NCBI RefSeq assembly: GCF_020171785.1
Contig: NZ_JAIVAE010000008.1
Span: 186,001 to 250,000, forward strand
Source: Guptibacillus hwajinpoensis
GTDB lineage: Bacteria > Bacillota > Bacilli > Bacillales > Guptibacillaceae
Length of the DNA stretch: 64,000 bases
Reading direction: 5' to 3'
The notes beneath the pieces are model-generated. The model did no database searches. It was not told where the DNA came from and saw nothing but the letters and a program-made list of their open reading frames with translations. The position numbers and the translations under genes were made by a program. Position 1 is the stretch's first letter. Each line of letters opens with the position of its first letter. Shown here piece by piece: positions 1 through 9,256 of this stretch.

Positions 1-119
1 ATATTCCCTCCAAGCGGACGATAATAACTTCCAAATCCTTTTGAATGCTTTCCATAATAAGATTCAACTAACATCTCTTGTTCTCTAAAAAGGAGCCCAA
101 GTGCTTTTACTTTTATCAT
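1..119 (-). CDS. Nudix hydrolase, N-terminal part (runs off the left edge)
   Basis: Only the first 39 codons are inside the window. They read MIKVKALGLL, then FREQEMLVESYYGK, then YYRPLGGN, which matches the start of small Nudix hydrolases: first strand, then the RPLGG segment that precedes the Nudix box. The Nudix box itself lies outside, so substrate and activity cannot be judged. The ATG at 117-119 has a good AGGAGG site six bases upstream, inside the end of the preceding 63-codon gene, so the two are probably translationally coupled. Confidence 0.7.
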   Translation of the reverse strand, partial: MIKVKALGLLFREQEMLVESYYGKHSKGFGSYYRPLGGN

Positions 120-122
120 TCA

Positions 123-314
123 CTACCTCCTTTTGTGTTTCTTCTTTTTTCGTCTCACCAGTAACAAGACGACCCGCTGAAAAACGACCGCAAGCGCACC
201 GAGTGACATGATCATACCTGGCCGTACTGCACGGTCATCCTCGAAAAGGAAAATGAGAAGAATGGCAATGAGCACAAGAGAAAGTGTAAGAATAAAAAGC
301 ACGCTCTTTTTCAA
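123..314 (-). CDS. small two-helix membrane protein, unknown function
   Basis: A 63-residue protein with two hydrophobic stretches (about residues 4-24 and 33-52) separated by an acidic loop (FEDDR) and ending in a very basic tail (RRKKKKHKRR). This predicts a short hairpin membrane protein with the tail in the cytoplasm. A GGAGG site precedes the ATG. The stop codon is three bases before the start of the Nudix gene, so the two are probably co-transcribed. I do not recognise a named family. Confidence 0.65.
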   Translation of the reverse strand: MKKSVLFILTLSLVLIAILLIFLFEDDRAVRPGMIMSLGALAVVFQRVVLLLVRRKKKKHKRR

Positions 315-384
315 GTGGGAGGCCTCCTTTTATGTATGACTGGACATATCTTCATAATCTTGGACAAAACAGATAGAATTTCCT

Positions 385-418
385 ACAAAAAACCAGAGGA
401 CATAACATCCTCTGGTTT
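385..418 (-). terminator. Rho-independent terminator of the aldo/keto reductase gene
   Basis: On the minus strand an 11-bp stem (AAACCAGAGGA paired with TCCTCTGGTTT, loop of seven) is followed by a T-run, just after the stop codon at 428. Confidence 0.85.
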
Positions 419-427
419 GTACATCTC

Positions 428-1357
428 TTACTTGAAAATCTGATCGATACGCTGGATTTCTTCACTTGTTAACTTCACATCAAGTGTTTTCAAGTTATCA
501 ACAACCTGTTCTTGACGCTTAGCCCCTGGGATAAGCACATCAATGCTGTCACGCGTTAAATACCAAGCAAGGATAAGGTGTGTAACCTCAACGCCTTTTG
601 CGTTAGCAATATTTCGGACCTGATCAACTTTCTTTAGGTTTGCTTTAAAAGCTTCTCCCTGGAAAAGAGGATCCTTCGAGCGAATATCATCGAACGTGGT
701 GTTCTCATCATATTTACCTGCTAGAAGTCCAGAAGCAAGTGGGAAGTATGGGATAAAGGAAATCCCCTGTTCCGCAGTATAAGGAAGAAGATCTTCCTCA
801 GCATCGCGATGAAACAAGTTGTAATGACTTTGAAGCACATCCACATAGCCATCCTTGTTTGCTTCTTTTAACTGCTCTAAATCAAAATTAGAAACACCAA
901 TCGATTTAATTTTCCCTTGATCTTTCAATTCTTTAAGAGCACCTACTGCTTCAGCTTTGTTCGTATGTTCATCTGGAAAATGAATATAGAATAGATCGAT
1001 GTAATCTGTTTGAAGTCGCTTTAAGCTATTCTCCACCGATTGTTTTAGGAACGAAGGTGAATTGTTATAAACAACTTCTTCTCCTTTAAATTCATGAGCG
1101 CCTTTTGTTGCCAGAACGATATCGTCTCGGCTTCCCCGTTCTTTGATCACTTCTCCAACAAGTTCTTCAGAGCGCTCAGGTCCGTATATATAAGCTGTAT
1201 CCAATAAATGAATACCATTATCTATTGCTGCTCTTACAAGATCTTTCCCTGTTTCTTCATTTAAATTCGGATAAATGTTATGTCCACCCACGGCGTTTGT
1301 ACCTAAACCGATTGGGTTTGCCTGTAAACCAGATTTTCCAATTTGTACTTTTGCCAC
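428..1357 (-). CDS. iolS: aldo/keto reductase, IolS/AKR11 type
   Basis: A 309-residue NADP-dependent aldo/keto reductase of the (beta/alpha)8 barrel type. The N-terminal block [11 protein letters not shown] and [10 protein letters not shown], the LLDTAYIYG segment carrying catalytic Asp and Tyr, the Lys in ATKGAH and the His in FYIHFPDEH form the AKR tetrad; SIGVSNF and LIPGAKR are further family signatures. The match to remembered B. subtilis IolS is close along the whole length. IolS sits beside the inositol operon in B. subtilis but its substrate is uncertain; here there are no iol genes nearby. GTG at 1357 is preferred on ribosome-site spacing (AGGA, nine bases); a TTG at 1363 is possible. 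It is monocistronic with its own terminator. Confidence 0.85.
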   Translation of the reverse strand: MAKVQIGKSGLQANPIGLGTNAVGGHNIYPNLNEETGKDLVRAAIDNGIHLLDTAYIYGPERSEELVGEVIKERGSRDDIVLATKGAHEFKGEEVVYNNSPSFLKQSVENSLKRLQTDYIDLFYIHFPDEHTNKAEAVGALKELKDQGKIKSIGVSNFDLEQLKEANKDGYVDVLQSHYNLFHRDAEEDLLPYTAEQGISFIPYFPLASGLLAGKYDENTTFDDIRSKDPLFQGEAFKANLKKVDQVRNIANAKGVEVTHLILAWYLTRDSIDVLIPGAKRQEQVVDNLKTLDVKLTSEEIQRIDQIFK

Positions 1358-1426
1358 TTTCAATCATCCTTTCTGTTAAAAGCTACACAAAGTACATTAC
1401 CACTTCTTAGTAATTGGAAAACATCG

Positions 1427-2446
1427 TTACGTGCTTTCAATCCACTTCTCTCGATCCTCTAATGCAGGCTCTGCAATTAATTCAGAGTGAATCAATCGTT
1501 CACGGATGGCGTTTAACATGGCTTTCTCTTTTGGATTCATCTTAGTCACATCGTATTTTTTATGAAATACAGTATAGAGTTCAAAATCTCTTAATCGAAT
1601 AAAATAAGGAAGCGTTTTAAGCCACTCATAAGAGACATTTACTTCTTCTCGATACCCTTTCAAAAAGGAACGCAAAAACGCTGTAGCAAAGCTTGAGCGT
1701 TCTGTAAAAGAGGCGGTTCCACATTTTTGCCAAACCGCATAATAGACAGGAATCGCAATATCACTTACATAATAATGATACATCGCATCGTCGAAATCAA
1801 ATAGATGTATCGCATTACCATCATAATGAAAGTTTCCGTGATGGACATCGGAGTGAATGAGACCAAACGTATTTCCTGTTTCATGAAACGTCTGGATTTC
1901 TTCGATCAGTCTTTTCCCTTCAATTATGATTCTTGCATCTTCAGGTTTGGAGAGATACCGGTCGAACTGAAGCAAGTCACCTTCATCCCATCTCGCTCGC
2001 ATGAATGAAACCTTGTTCTTCATCGAAAAACGGTGCATCTTCCCAATCTCTTTTCCCCATGCTTCGAATAAAGCAGGTCCAAACAAGTCGTCATTTACTT
2101 TAATCGCATTTCCAGGCACCCTTTCAAATAAACAAGCATAAAACGTCCCCTTCTCTGTTAAAAGTAGTTCTACCATTTCATTCTTTATAGAAGGATAGGC
2201 GCGTGCCACATGAACGCCTTCACCGCTTAATTGATTGACCCACAGGAGTTCGGATTTTATTTCTTCAAGAGCACGGTGAGAGCTATGTGTGAAACGAAGG
2301 ATCCATGTCCTTTCATTTTCTTTAACTTCATAAACATAGTTTTCAAAGTCGCCTAGCTTTCTTATATTCGATACTTGAATACCAAATCGATCAATCGCTT
2401 CATCCACATACGTTTCGGAGAACATTGCTTCAATCCAGGGTTCCAT
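1427..2446 (-). CDS. aminoglycoside-phosphotransferase-fold kinase (homoserine kinase/APH superfamily)
   Basis: A 339-residue protein with the APH/choline-kinase fold (PF01636). The catalytic loop HSDVHHGNF (about residue 195) holds the catalytic Asp and Asn, and LFDFDDA holds the metal-binding Asp. The N-terminal lobe has WILRFTHSSHR, where the nucleotide-binding Lys is replaced by Arg in ILR. This type is common in Bacillaceae as a putative small-molecule kinase, and the substrate cannot be predicted; it need not be a drug-resistance gene. ATG 2446 is chosen because AGGAGG lies eight bases upstream; a GTG at 2452 is too close. Confidence 0.75.
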   Translation of the reverse strand: MEPWIEAMFSETYVDEAIDRFGIQVSNIRKLGDFENYVYEVKENERTWILRFTHSSHRALEEIKSELLWVNQLSGEGVHVARAYPSIKNEMVELLLTEKGTFYACLFERVPGNAIKVNDDLFGPALFEAWGKEIGKMHRFSMKNKVSFMRARWDEGDLLQFDRYLSKPEDARIIIEGKRLIEEIQTFHETGNTFGLIHSDVHHGNFHYDGNAIHLFDFDDAMYHYYVSDIAIPVYYAVWQKCGTASFTERSSFATAFLRSFLKGYREEVNVSYEWLKTLPYFIRLRDFELYTVFHKKYDVTKMNPKEKAMLNAIRERLIHSELIAEPALEDREKWIEST

Positions 2447-2518
2447 CTCCACATCCTCCTTCTTCCTTCTTTTCTACTACCATTAAATTCGACTTATCTC
2501 TTTCATTTCCTTTTAAAC

Positions 2519-2547
2519 GAAAAAACACTCCCAGAAGTGGGAGCGTT
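2519..2547 (-). terminator. terminator of the rbs operon
   Basis: On the minus strand, just after the rbsB stop, an ACGCTCCCA/TGGGAGTGT stem with a four-base loop is followed by six Ts. Confidence 0.9.
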
Positions 2548-2552
2548 TTATC

Positions 2553-3476
2553 TTACTTTGTTTCTTCTGTGACTAGCTTTAATGGAACCGGAATTGTTTC
2601 ATCAACTTCGTTTCCTTTTAATACATCAACACCTGCCTGAACAGCGAGTGAACCGATTTGTTCAGGTTGCTGTGCAACAGTCGCTGATAGCTTTCCATCT
2701 TGAATACTATTAATCGCATCTTCATTTCCATCGAATCCAACAACGAGAATGTCTTTCCCCGAACTTTGAATAGCCTGGAGAGCTCCAAGCGCCATCTCGT
2801 CATTGTGGGCAAATACCGCTTCGATATCCGGATTACCTTGAAGCAAGTTTTCCATCGTGTTTAAGCCTTCTGTACGATCGAAATTCGCCGTCTGTTTTGC
2901 AACAACATCGAGCTTTTCATCGGCAATGTTGTGGAACCCTTTCCCGCGTTCACGAGTAGCCGATGCACCTGGTACTCCTTCAAGCTCAGCTATTTTTGCC
3001 CCTTCTCCTAACTGCTCAACTAAAAACTCGCCAGCCATTTCTCCGCCTTTTTCATTATCCGAAGAAACAAGAGTGGCTACATCACCTTTCTCTGCAGAGC
3101 GGTCAAGCGTAACGACTGGAATACCCAGGCTATTCGCTGATTGAACCGCCGTCGAAATCGCTGCTGAATCAGTTGGATTGATCAATAATACATCAACACC
3201 CTGCTGAATCAGGTCTTCAACATCGCTAATTTGTTTTGCCGCATCATTTTGCGCATCTACGACAACAATGTCCATGCCTTTTTCTTTCGCTTCAGCTTCT
3301 ACCCCATCTTTCATCGATACGAAAAAGGGATTATTTAACGTTGAAACGGATAAACCAATTTTAATATCCTCTATATCTGTCTCCTGACTCGGCTTTGCCC
3401 ATTCAGGCGGCTGAAGCGAACACGCTCCAAGCACAAGCAGTGACAAACTGAGCAGGAATGGCAATAACTTTTTCAT
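2553..3476 (-). CDS. rbsB: D-ribose ABC transporter, substrate-binding lipoprotein
   Basis: A 307-residue periplasmic-binding-protein family 1 sugar binder, the last gene of the rbs operon. The signal peptide ends in a lipobox LVLGAC with Cys19 as the lipidated residue, so it is membrane-anchored outside the cell. Recognisable segments are KIGLSVSTLNNPFF, INPTDSAAISTAVQSA, VVTLDRSAEKGDV and AVFAHNDEMALGALQAI. It delivers ribose to RbsC/RbsA. Start at 3476 fits AGGAGG and the signal peptide; an upstream in-frame start would add 11 residues inside rbsC. Ten bases separate it from rbsC. Confidence 0.95.
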   Translation of the reverse strand: MKKLLPFLLSLSLLVLGACSLQPPEWAKPSQETDIEDIKIGLSVSTLNNPFFVSMKDGVEAEAKEKGMDIVVVDAQNDAAKQISDVEDLIQQGVDVLLINPTDSAAISTAVQSANSLGIPVVTLDRSAEKGDVATLVSSDNEKGGEMAGEFLVEQLGEGAKIAELEGVPGASATRERGKGFHNIADEKLDVVAKQTANFDRTEGLNTMENLLQGNPDIEAVFAHNDEMALGALQAIQSSGKDILVVGFDGNEDAINSIQDGKLSATVAQQPEQIGSLAVQAGVDVLKGNEVDETIPVPLKLVTEETK

Positions 3477-3486
3477 AGAAATCCTC

Positions 3487-4440
3487 CTAAGCTGCTTTTT
3501 TACGGTCAATCAACACGGCAATGATAATAACAACACCTTTGACGACCATCTGGAAGAAAGAAGATACGCCGAGCAGATTTAAACCGTTATTTAACGTACC
3601 AATAATCAGTGCACCGATTAATGTTCCAATAATTAAACCTCGACCTCCGGAAAGGCTTGTTCCGCCAAGAACAACTGCCGCGATTGCATCTAGCTCGTAC
3701 GATGTTCCTGCAGTGGGTTGTGCTGAATTCAATCTTGACGTTAGAATTGCTCCTGCTAAAGCTGAAAGTAGTCCAGCTAGCGAATAAATCATCACTTTCA
3801 TGCGATTCACTTTAATACCAGAAATAAGTGCCGCTTTCTCATTTCCACCGATGGCATACGTTTTACGACCGAACGGTGTTTTATGCAGAATCACCCAGAG
3901 AACAGCGAATGATAGTAACATCGTGATCGCCGGAACTGGAATACCAAGGAAATAGCCTCTTCCGAAAAGCTGAAAAGCATAGCTATCGCCAAGCCCTGTA
4001 ATCGGATTCCCATCTGTATAGACGAGCGTTAACCCTCGGAATAACGTCATCGTTGCAAGCGTTGCGATAAACGGAGCCATTTTTCCTTTCGTAATCAACA
4101 GGCCATTCACCATACCCATGACAGCTCCTAGCAAAGAACCTATGAGTATCGCTAGAATCGGGTCAATTCCTGAAACCATCATGCCAGCCATTAATGCACT
4201 TGAGAGTGCTAAAATCGAACCAACCGATAAATCAATTCCGCCTGTTAAAATAACAAATGTCATTCCGTAAGCAATAAGCGCATTAATTGCCACTTGTCGA
4301 AGTAAATTCAATAAATTAAGTGGTTCTAAAAAACTTGGATTTAAAATGGAAACGGTTGCAACAAGAACGAGTAAACCTAATAGTGGCCCTAGCTTTTGCA
4401 TCACATTCCCAACATGATTTGTTTTCATCGCATTATTCAT
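3487..4440 (-). CDS. rbsC: D-ribose ABC transporter, permease
   Basis: A 317-residue inner-membrane permease (BPD_transp_2 family) with about ten hydrophobic segments. Conserved blocks: GMTFVILTGGIDLSVGSILALS near the N-terminus and AAVVLGGTSLSGGRGLIIGTLIGAL in the C-terminal half, which are typical of RbsC. It is the membrane channel of the ribose importer with RbsA (ATPase) and RbsB (binder). Its ATG overlaps the rbsA stop by eight bases, indicating coupled translation. Confidence 0.95.
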   Translation of the reverse strand: MNNAMKTNHVGNVMQKLGPLLGLLVLVATVSILNPSFLEPLNLLNLLRQVAINALIAYGMTFVILTGGIDLSVGSILALSSALMAGMMVSGIDPILAILIGSLLGAVMGMVNGLLITKGKMAPFIATLATMTLFRGLTLVYTDGNPITGLGDSYAFQLFGRGYFLGIPVPAITMLLSFAVLWVILHKTPFGRKTYAIGGNEKAALISGIKVNRMKVMIYSLAGLLSALAGAILTSRLNSAQPTAGTSYELDAIAAVVLGGTSLSGGRGLIIGTLIGALIIGTLNNGLNLLGVSSFFQMVVKGVVIIIAVLIDRKKAA

Positions 4441-5923
4441 CTTCTTGACCTCCTGTTGCCAGCGTCATTATTTTCTCTTGCGTTGCTTCCTTCTTGGATA
4501 CCTCACCGGTCAAATGACCTTCACGGAAAACTAGAATTCGATCACTCATGCCAAGTACTTCCGGTAGCTCTGAGGAAACCATGATAATTGCAACCCCGCG
4601 ATCCGTTAACTCATTCATTAATTGATAAATTTCACGTTTCGCCCCCACGTCAACACCGCGTGTAGGTTCATCTAAAATCAAGACTTTCGGTCCAATCCCA
4701 ATCCATTTAGCGATAACCACCTTTTGTTGATTACCTCCAGAAAGGTTTTTAGCACTTGTTCGAGCAGACTCGGTTTTAATCGTTAGCCGTTTTATGAGGA
4801 GCTCAACAAAGTCCATCTCGCTTTTTTCATTGATTAAGCCTTTCGGAGCAAAGCTATAAAGACTCGGTAACGCGATATTATCTTTCAGTGAGAAATCGAG
4901 CACAAGTCCCTCTTCTTTTCGATCTTCTGTAATAAAACCAAGCCCTAGTTGGACAGCCTGAGAAGGATTTTTAATGACTACTTTTTTGCCATTAATAAAT
5001 ATATCGCCTGTATATTTTCCATCCAGCCCAAAAATCGTCCGCATGACTTCTGTTCGACCAGCGCCCATTAACCCTGAAACCCCAACGACTTCACCGGACC
5101 TTACTGAGAAATTGACATTCTCAAACACGCCTTTTCTAGCGAGGCCTTTGACTTCTAACATCGTTTCACCAGGCTTTGGAGAACGTTCAGGAAAGCGATC
5201 AGTTAATTCTCGACCAACCATTTTTCGAACAACTTCATCAAAATCCGTCTCTGGAATCGCCTTTGTATCAACTGTTTTTCCATCTCGCATGACGGTAATG
5301 CTGTCACAGATCGTGAAGATCTCTTCCATACGATGCGAAATGTAGACAATGGAAACGCCGCTTTTCTTTAACGAGCGAATCACCTGGAACAGAGTTTGAA
5401 TCTCACGTTCCGTCAGCGCTGCCGTGGGCTCATCCATAATAATCACTTTCGCATCAGTCATTAATGCCTTTGCAATTTCAATCATCTGCTGCTGTCCAAC
5501 GGAGCATTTTCCTGCTTCCTGATGAAGAGGAATGGAGATGGCTAGTTTCTTAAACTGCTCATTCGCAATCGCTTTCATTTTTTTCGTATGAATAAGACCA
5601 AAAGATGTAACCGGTTCCTTATTGATGAATAAATTCTCTAATACCGTTAACTCAGGCCAGATATTTAGCTCTTGATGAATAAAAGCGACACCATTTTCTT
5701 CGGCTTCTTTCGGATTATCAAAAACCCGTTCCTTTCCATCAATCACAATTGTGCCATTATCTTTCTTATGAAGACCAGTTAGAATGTTCATGAGCGTTGA
5801 CTTTCCCGCCCCATTTTCTCCCATAAGGGCATGAACTTCGGCATCTTGAATGTCGATGTTCACGCCTTCAAGCACTTTGTTCGCTCCAAATGCTTTATGA
5901 ATGTCTCTCATGCTAATTTGCAT
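4433..5923 (-). CDS. rbsA: D-ribose ABC transporter, ATP-binding protein
   Basis: A 496-residue duplicated ABC ATPase of the sugar-importer class. The first half has Walker A GENGAGKST (35-43), signature SVGQQQM and Walker B VIIMDEPTAAL. The second half has the degenerate P-loop GLMGAGRTEV typical of RbsA/MglA, LSGGNQQK and VLILDEPTRGVD. It energises ribose uptake at the inner face of the membrane. Start 5923 is preferred (GAGGTG upstream, alignment MQISMRDIHKAFG); the longer frame would run into rbsD. Confidence 0.95.
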   Translation of the reverse strand: MQISMRDIHKAFGANKVLEGVNIDIQDAEVHALMGENGAGKSTLMNILTGLHKKDNGTIVIDGKERVFDNPKEAEENGVAFIHQELNIWPELTVLENLFINKEPVTSFGLIHTKKMKAIANEQFKKLAISIPLHQEAGKCSVGQQQMIEIAKALMTDAKVIIMDEPTAALTEREIQTLFQVIRSLKKSGVSIVYISHRMEEIFTICDSITVMRDGKTVDTKAIPETDFDEVVRKMVGRELTDRFPERSPKPGETMLEVKGLARKGVFENVNFSVRSGEVVGVSGLMGAGRTEVMRTIFGLDGKYTGDIFINGKKVVIKNPSQAVQLGLGFITEDRKEEGLVLDFSLKDNIALPSLYSFAPKGLINEKSEMDFVELLIKRLTIKTESARTSAKNLSGGNQQKVVIAKWIGIGPKVLILDEPTRGVDVGAKREIYQLMNELTDRGVAIIMVSSELPEVLGMSDRILVFREGHLTGEVSKKEATQEKIMTLATGGQEDE

Positions 5924-5937
5924 GCTGTTCACCTCGT

Positions 5938-6330
5938 TTAAAAGATTACTCCTGAATGAAGAATGCAATTGGCATAGGGCGTCGTTTCACCTGTACGGAT
6001 GACAACTTTCGCCTGCCTCGTTTGCTCTTTAAATGCTTCATGGTCGACATAATTCCGTTCCGTTTCTTGAAGCTCCTGCTTTAGCCAATCATGCACCTTT
6101 TGGTTACCTTCAATTTCATACGCAAGCGTCACACGCTCAACAACCATCTCTTGAAGAAGTTCACTCACCACATCACGAAATGCTGGTAGCCCCGGACGTA
6201 AAGCGAGATCAATTTTCGGGACACCAGCTGGAACGGGGAGACCAGCATCTGCGATAACAATCTGATCGGTGTGCCCGAGATCTGCAAGAACTTTAGAAAT
6301 ATGGCTATTTAACATTCCTCTTCTTTTCAT
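5938..6330 (-). CDS. rbsD: D-ribose pyranase
   Basis: A 130-residue RbsD/FucU family protein that interconverts the pyranose and furanose forms of ribose so that RbsK receives usable substrate. MKRRGMLN at the N-terminus, catalytic His20 in DLGHTDQI, the ADAGLPVP segment and the C-terminal [13 protein letters not shown] are family hallmarks. The length is normal. The start overlaps the rbsK stop by four bases (ATGA), which implies translational coupling. Confidence 0.95.
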   Translation of the reverse strand: MKRRGMLNSHISKVLADLGHTDQIVIADAGLPVPAGVPKIDLALRPGLPAFRDVVSELLQEMVVERVTLAYEIEGNQKVHDWLKQELQETERNYVDHEAFKEQTRQAKVVIRTGETTPYANCILHSGVIF

Positions 6331-7217
6331 TCTGCTAGCATCCTTTCCACTTCTTCACGAGTCGGCATGCCACCCTGTGCCCCAAAACCAGTAACAGAAA
6401 GCGAAGCAGCGCGATTACCAAAAGTTATGCTATCCGCTAGCGTTTTTCCTTCGGCAATTGCTGTACCAAATGCAGCATTAAACGTATCTCCTGCCCCGGT
6501 TGTATCAATGGCTTCTACTTTAAATGAGGGAATCAACACTTCCTCCTGCCCATTGAAATAACGTACACCTGCTGCGCCTTCCGTAATAAATACCTTTTCA
6601 GGATACATTCTTAATGACTCAGCCATTGATTGCCCATTAAATAAAACGTCTGCCTCATGTTCATTAGGGGTCATATACGTAGCGAAATCAATCACCTGTT
6701 GTGAGATGGGTCTTGCCGGCGCCGGGTTAAGTAACAATGGCACATTCACTTTCTGACATAACTCAGCTACAAACGCTACCGTTTCTTCCGGTATTTCTTG
6801 CTGAATCATGACTAGGTCGCAACTTTCAATGAGTTCAGCCTTCTTTTTAATATAAGAAGGCGTGATGTAATCATTCGCTCCTTTAACAACCACAATACTG
6901 TTATCGCCCTCTGCAAGAATGATGTGAGCTGTTCCGCTTTCAACTCCTGTAACCGGTTCCACATGGTCGGTTTTAACACCATTGTTTTTAAAGTTTCGTA
7001 GGATCGCCTCGCCGTAATGATCGTCACCGACACAGCCAATCATATGCACTTCTGCACCAAGCCTTGCCGCTGCAACTGCTTGATTTGCCCCTTTGCCGCC
7101 AGGGACGGTTTTAAATGATTCTCCTAGTACCGTTTCTCCAGCTCCTGGACGTTTCTTGGAAGTTACTACAAGGTCCATTGAGGAGCTTCCGATAACAGCT
7201 ATTTTCGCTTTACGCAT
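6327..7217 (-). CDS. rbsK: ribokinase
   Basis: A 296-residue PfkB-family kinase that phosphorylates ribose to ribose 5-phosphate. PfkB signature 1 is seen as [15 protein letters not shown] and signature 2 as [13 protein letters not shown] near residue 245, with the anion-hole GAGD and catalytic Asp. Start 7217 overlaps the rbsR stop; the weak upstream AAAGG and alignment with other ribokinases ([14 protein letters not shown]) support it over a frame 11 codons longer. Confidence 0.95.
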   Translation of the reverse strand: MRKAKIAVIGSSSMDLVVTSKKRPGAGETVLGESFKTVPGGKGANQAVAAARLGAEVHMIGCVGDDHYGEAILRNFKNNGVKTDHVEPVTGVESGTAHIILAEGDNSIVVVKGANDYITPSYIKKKAELIESCDLVMIQQEIPEETVAFVAELCQKVNVPLLLNPAPARPISQQVIDFATYMTPNEHEADVLFNGQSMAESLRMYPEKVFITEGAAGVRYFNGQEEVLIPSFKVEAIDTTGAGDTFNAAFGTAIAEGKTLADSITFGNRAASLSVTGFGAQGGMPTREEVERMLAE

Positions 7218-8199
7218 TAGGATCAACCTTTCTTGTCGTATTTCGTTCAATTAGCGTAACTGGCAATTGAATCGTCTGATCAATTTCTTTTTCTTTTCGA
7301 ATCATTCGAATGAGTAACTTTGCTGCTTCCTTCCCCATTTCATAAGCAGGTTGCCTGATCGTTGATAAAGAAGGATAGGACAAACTACTAAACGGGATAT
7401 CATCGTAACCAATCAGCTGTAAGTCCTCCGGAATCCTTCTTCCCAGACGAAGTGCCTCATGTAAAATGGCGATTGCTACAATATCGTTACTTGCAATCAC
7501 TCCATCCGTATCAGAATGCTTTTCAAAAAGCTCTTCAGCCCTTTTGCGTGCATCATCAAATGCATAAGAGGAAGTGGAGAGAACCGAAAAATCAACTTCC
7601 GCTGCACTTAATTCAGCGAGTGCTCCTTGGAATCGATCCATCGCTGGCTTTACATGTCCAGGTCCTTTAATCAGTGTAATTCTTTTTGACCCTCTCTCAA
7701 CTAACGCTTTCGCTGCCAGTCGTCCGCCTTCAATTCCATCAGCATAAACAGAAGGATGTTGTTTTGACACACGATCTAGAAAGACAACGGGCAAATCAAG
7801 ATTTGTATAATTCTCGTTATCTGTATTATTTGTTGCTGAAATAAGGCCAACAACTTGATTTTGTAAAAAGGTTTGAATGTACTCTAATTCTTTCGTTGCC
7901 TCTTCATCACTGTTCCCAAGTAACAACCTGAATCCAGCACGGTTAACCTCATCCTCAATACCACGAGCTAACTGAGGAAAAAAAGGATTCGTGATATCAG
8001 GAAGAAGAAGTCCGATTAACCTTGATTCTCGCTTATAGAGTGAGCGCGCTACTTCATTTGGACTGTAGTTCAAACTTTTGATCGCACCCATCACGCGTTT
8101 TCTCGTTTCGACACCTACATAACCATTATCATTTAGAACACGAGAAACGGTCGCAACAGATACTCCCGCTTGTTCTGCTACGTCTCGAATTGTAGCCAT
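7210..8199 (-). CDS. rbsR: LacI-family repressor of the ribose operon
   Basis: A 329-residue LacI/GalR regulator. The N-terminal helix-turn-helix ATIRDVAEQAGVSVATVSRVLN is followed by the hinge NYSPNEVARSLYKRES and a periplasmic-binding-like ligand domain (IGLLLPDITNPFF, VIASNDIVAIAILHEAL, IGYDDIPFSS). It is first in the operon, so it is probably autoregulated through the palindrome at 8222-8235, with ribose or a derivative as inducer. ATG 8199 is preferred: an in-frame GTG at 8208 lies within the ribosome site GGAGTG. Confidence 0.93.
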   Translation of the reverse strand: MATIRDVAEQAGVSVATVSRVLNDNGYVGVETRKRVMGAIKSLNYSPNEVARSLYKRESRLIGLLLPDITNPFFPQLARGIEDEVNRAGFRLLLGNSDEEATKELEYIQTFLQNQVVGLISATNNTDNENYTNLDLPVVFLDRVSKQHPSVYADGIEGGRLAAKALVERGSKRITLIKGPGHVKPAMDRFQGALAELSAAEVDFSVLSTSSYAFDDARKRAEELFEKHSDTDGVIASNDIVAIAILHEALRLGRRIPEDLQLIGYDDIPFSSLSYPSLSTIRQPAYEMGKEAAKLLIRMIRKEKEIDQTIQLPVTLIERNTTRKVDPNA

Positions 8200-8221
8200 G
8201 TGCTTCACTCCTTCGCCTTTG

Positions 8222-8235
8222 TGTAACCGGTTACA
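8222..8235. promoter_or_regulatory. 14-bp palindromic operator (RbsR and/or CcpA cre site)
   Basis: TGTAACCGGTTACA is a perfect palindrome between the candidate promoter and rbsR. It has the central CG typical of LacI-family operators and fits the cre pattern TGWAANCGNTNWCA, so RbsR, CcpA or both could bind. Its position just downstream of the predicted -10 would block transcription. Confidence 0.75.
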
Positions 8236-8238
8236 GAT

Positions 8239-8268
8239 AACTTACCACACCTTTGAATGCGTTTTCAA
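8239..8268 (-). promoter_or_regulatory. candidate SigA promoter of rbsRKDACB
   Basis: On the minus strand TTGAAA (8263-8268), an 18-base spacer and TAAGTT (8239-8244) precede the palindromic operator. The -10 is weak, so the call is tentative. Confidence 0.45.
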
Positions 8269-8277
8269 GTTTTTTTC

Positions 8278-9099
8278 TTACCTCGCCTGACACGTTGGAC
8301 AAAAATACAACCTTCTTGATCCAGCTTTCATTTTTTGAATTTCTGTCCCATCGATTCGGCACGCTTCCCCTTCTCGGTTAAAAACCCAATGTCTATATTG
8401 AGGGCGTTTTTGTCCTTTCTCCTTAAGCTTCATCGCTAACTCAAGATCATTTGTAATTCCGTTATGTTCATAGGATTGATGAACGAGTTTCACGGTAGCT
8501 TCAGCCGCTTTCGTTAACTGCCGCTCTGAGCAATCAATTGGACGTAAATCCGGATGAATACCTGCTAGAAAGAGAATTTCACTTCTTAAATAGTTACCAA
8601 TACCACCAATAAAAGACTGATCTAGCAAAAGGGACGTCCACTTTTTCTTATGGAAAGCTTTTGATTCAAAGCGCTCCTTCAATTGTTCCGCACTTACTTC
8701 TTCACTCAGTAAATCAGGTCCCACTTTCGCAATAAAAGGGTGGAGAGGCACTTCTTCATCGCGAAGCACTTCAATATCAGAGGCGCTATATAAAAGGGCA
8801 GACTTCTTCTCATTATGAAGGGCTAGACGTAGCTGACGATTTGTTTTTGGATAATTGTATGCGTTCCGTATCACCCATTTCCCATAGAGCTGATTATGCG
8901 AGTAGATCGTATACCCATTATCAAATCGAATCAGCATCGCCTTTCCTTTCGTATCTACCCTTGTTACCTCTGCCCCGCTTAAGAGAGATTCATATCCTTT
9001 TAGCTGTTCAAAAGCAAAGAAAACGTCCATCACGCGTCCTTTTTGTAATGCTTTTTCTACATTGTCTGCAGCTCTTCTAATTTCAGGACCTTCAGGCAT
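8278..9099 (-). CDS. nei: endonuclease VIII-type DNA glycosylase/AP lyase
   Basis: A 273-residue Fpg/Nei-family enzyme that removes oxidised bases and cuts the abasic site. Pro2 (Schiff-base nucleophile) and Glu3 are present in MPEGPEIRRAAD, and the Nei-specific blocks YSHNQLYGKW, LLYSASDIE, LLLDQSFIGGIGNYLRSEIL are clear, so it resembles E. coli Nei more than MutM. The C-terminal zinc finger has ACRID where E. coli has CERC: the second Cys is Asp here, while the second pair CPTC is intact. The gene stands alone, immediately upstream of rbsR; its 3' end overlaps the rbs promoter region. Confidence 0.88.
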   Translation of the reverse strand: MPEGPEIRRAADNVEKALQKGRVMDVFFAFEQLKGYESLLSGAEVTRVDTKGKAMLIRFDNGYTIYSHNQLYGKWVIRNAYNYPKTNRQLRLALHNEKKSALLYSASDIEVLRDEEVPLHPFIAKVGPDLLSEEVSAEQLKERFESKAFHKKKWTSLLLDQSFIGGIGNYLRSEILFLAGIHPDLRPIDCSERQLTKAAEATVKLVHQSYEHNGITNDLELAMKLKEKGQKRPQYRHWVFNREGEACRIDGTEIQKMKAGSRRLYFCPTCQAR

Positions 9100-9215
9100 G
9101 ATTGATGACCTTCTTTCTTCATTGTTAGATAATCGTTTAGTTGCATAAATGATACTAATGATTTAGGGGGATTTTCCCTAACTTCATGTGAATGAAACAA
9201 ACGAAGACAAACGAA

Positions 9216-9238
9216 GGGGCTCTGCAGTGCAGAGCCCC
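9216..9238 (-). terminator. strong hairpin, probable terminator after the antiporter gene
   Basis: A perfect 10-bp stem (GGGGCTCTGC/GCAGAGCCCC) with a three-base loop lies 18 bases after the antiporter stop. The following T-tract is broken (TTCGTTTG), so it may terminate imperfectly. Confidence 0.65.
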
Positions 9239-9256
9239 TCTTTCAAAACTTTTTGG

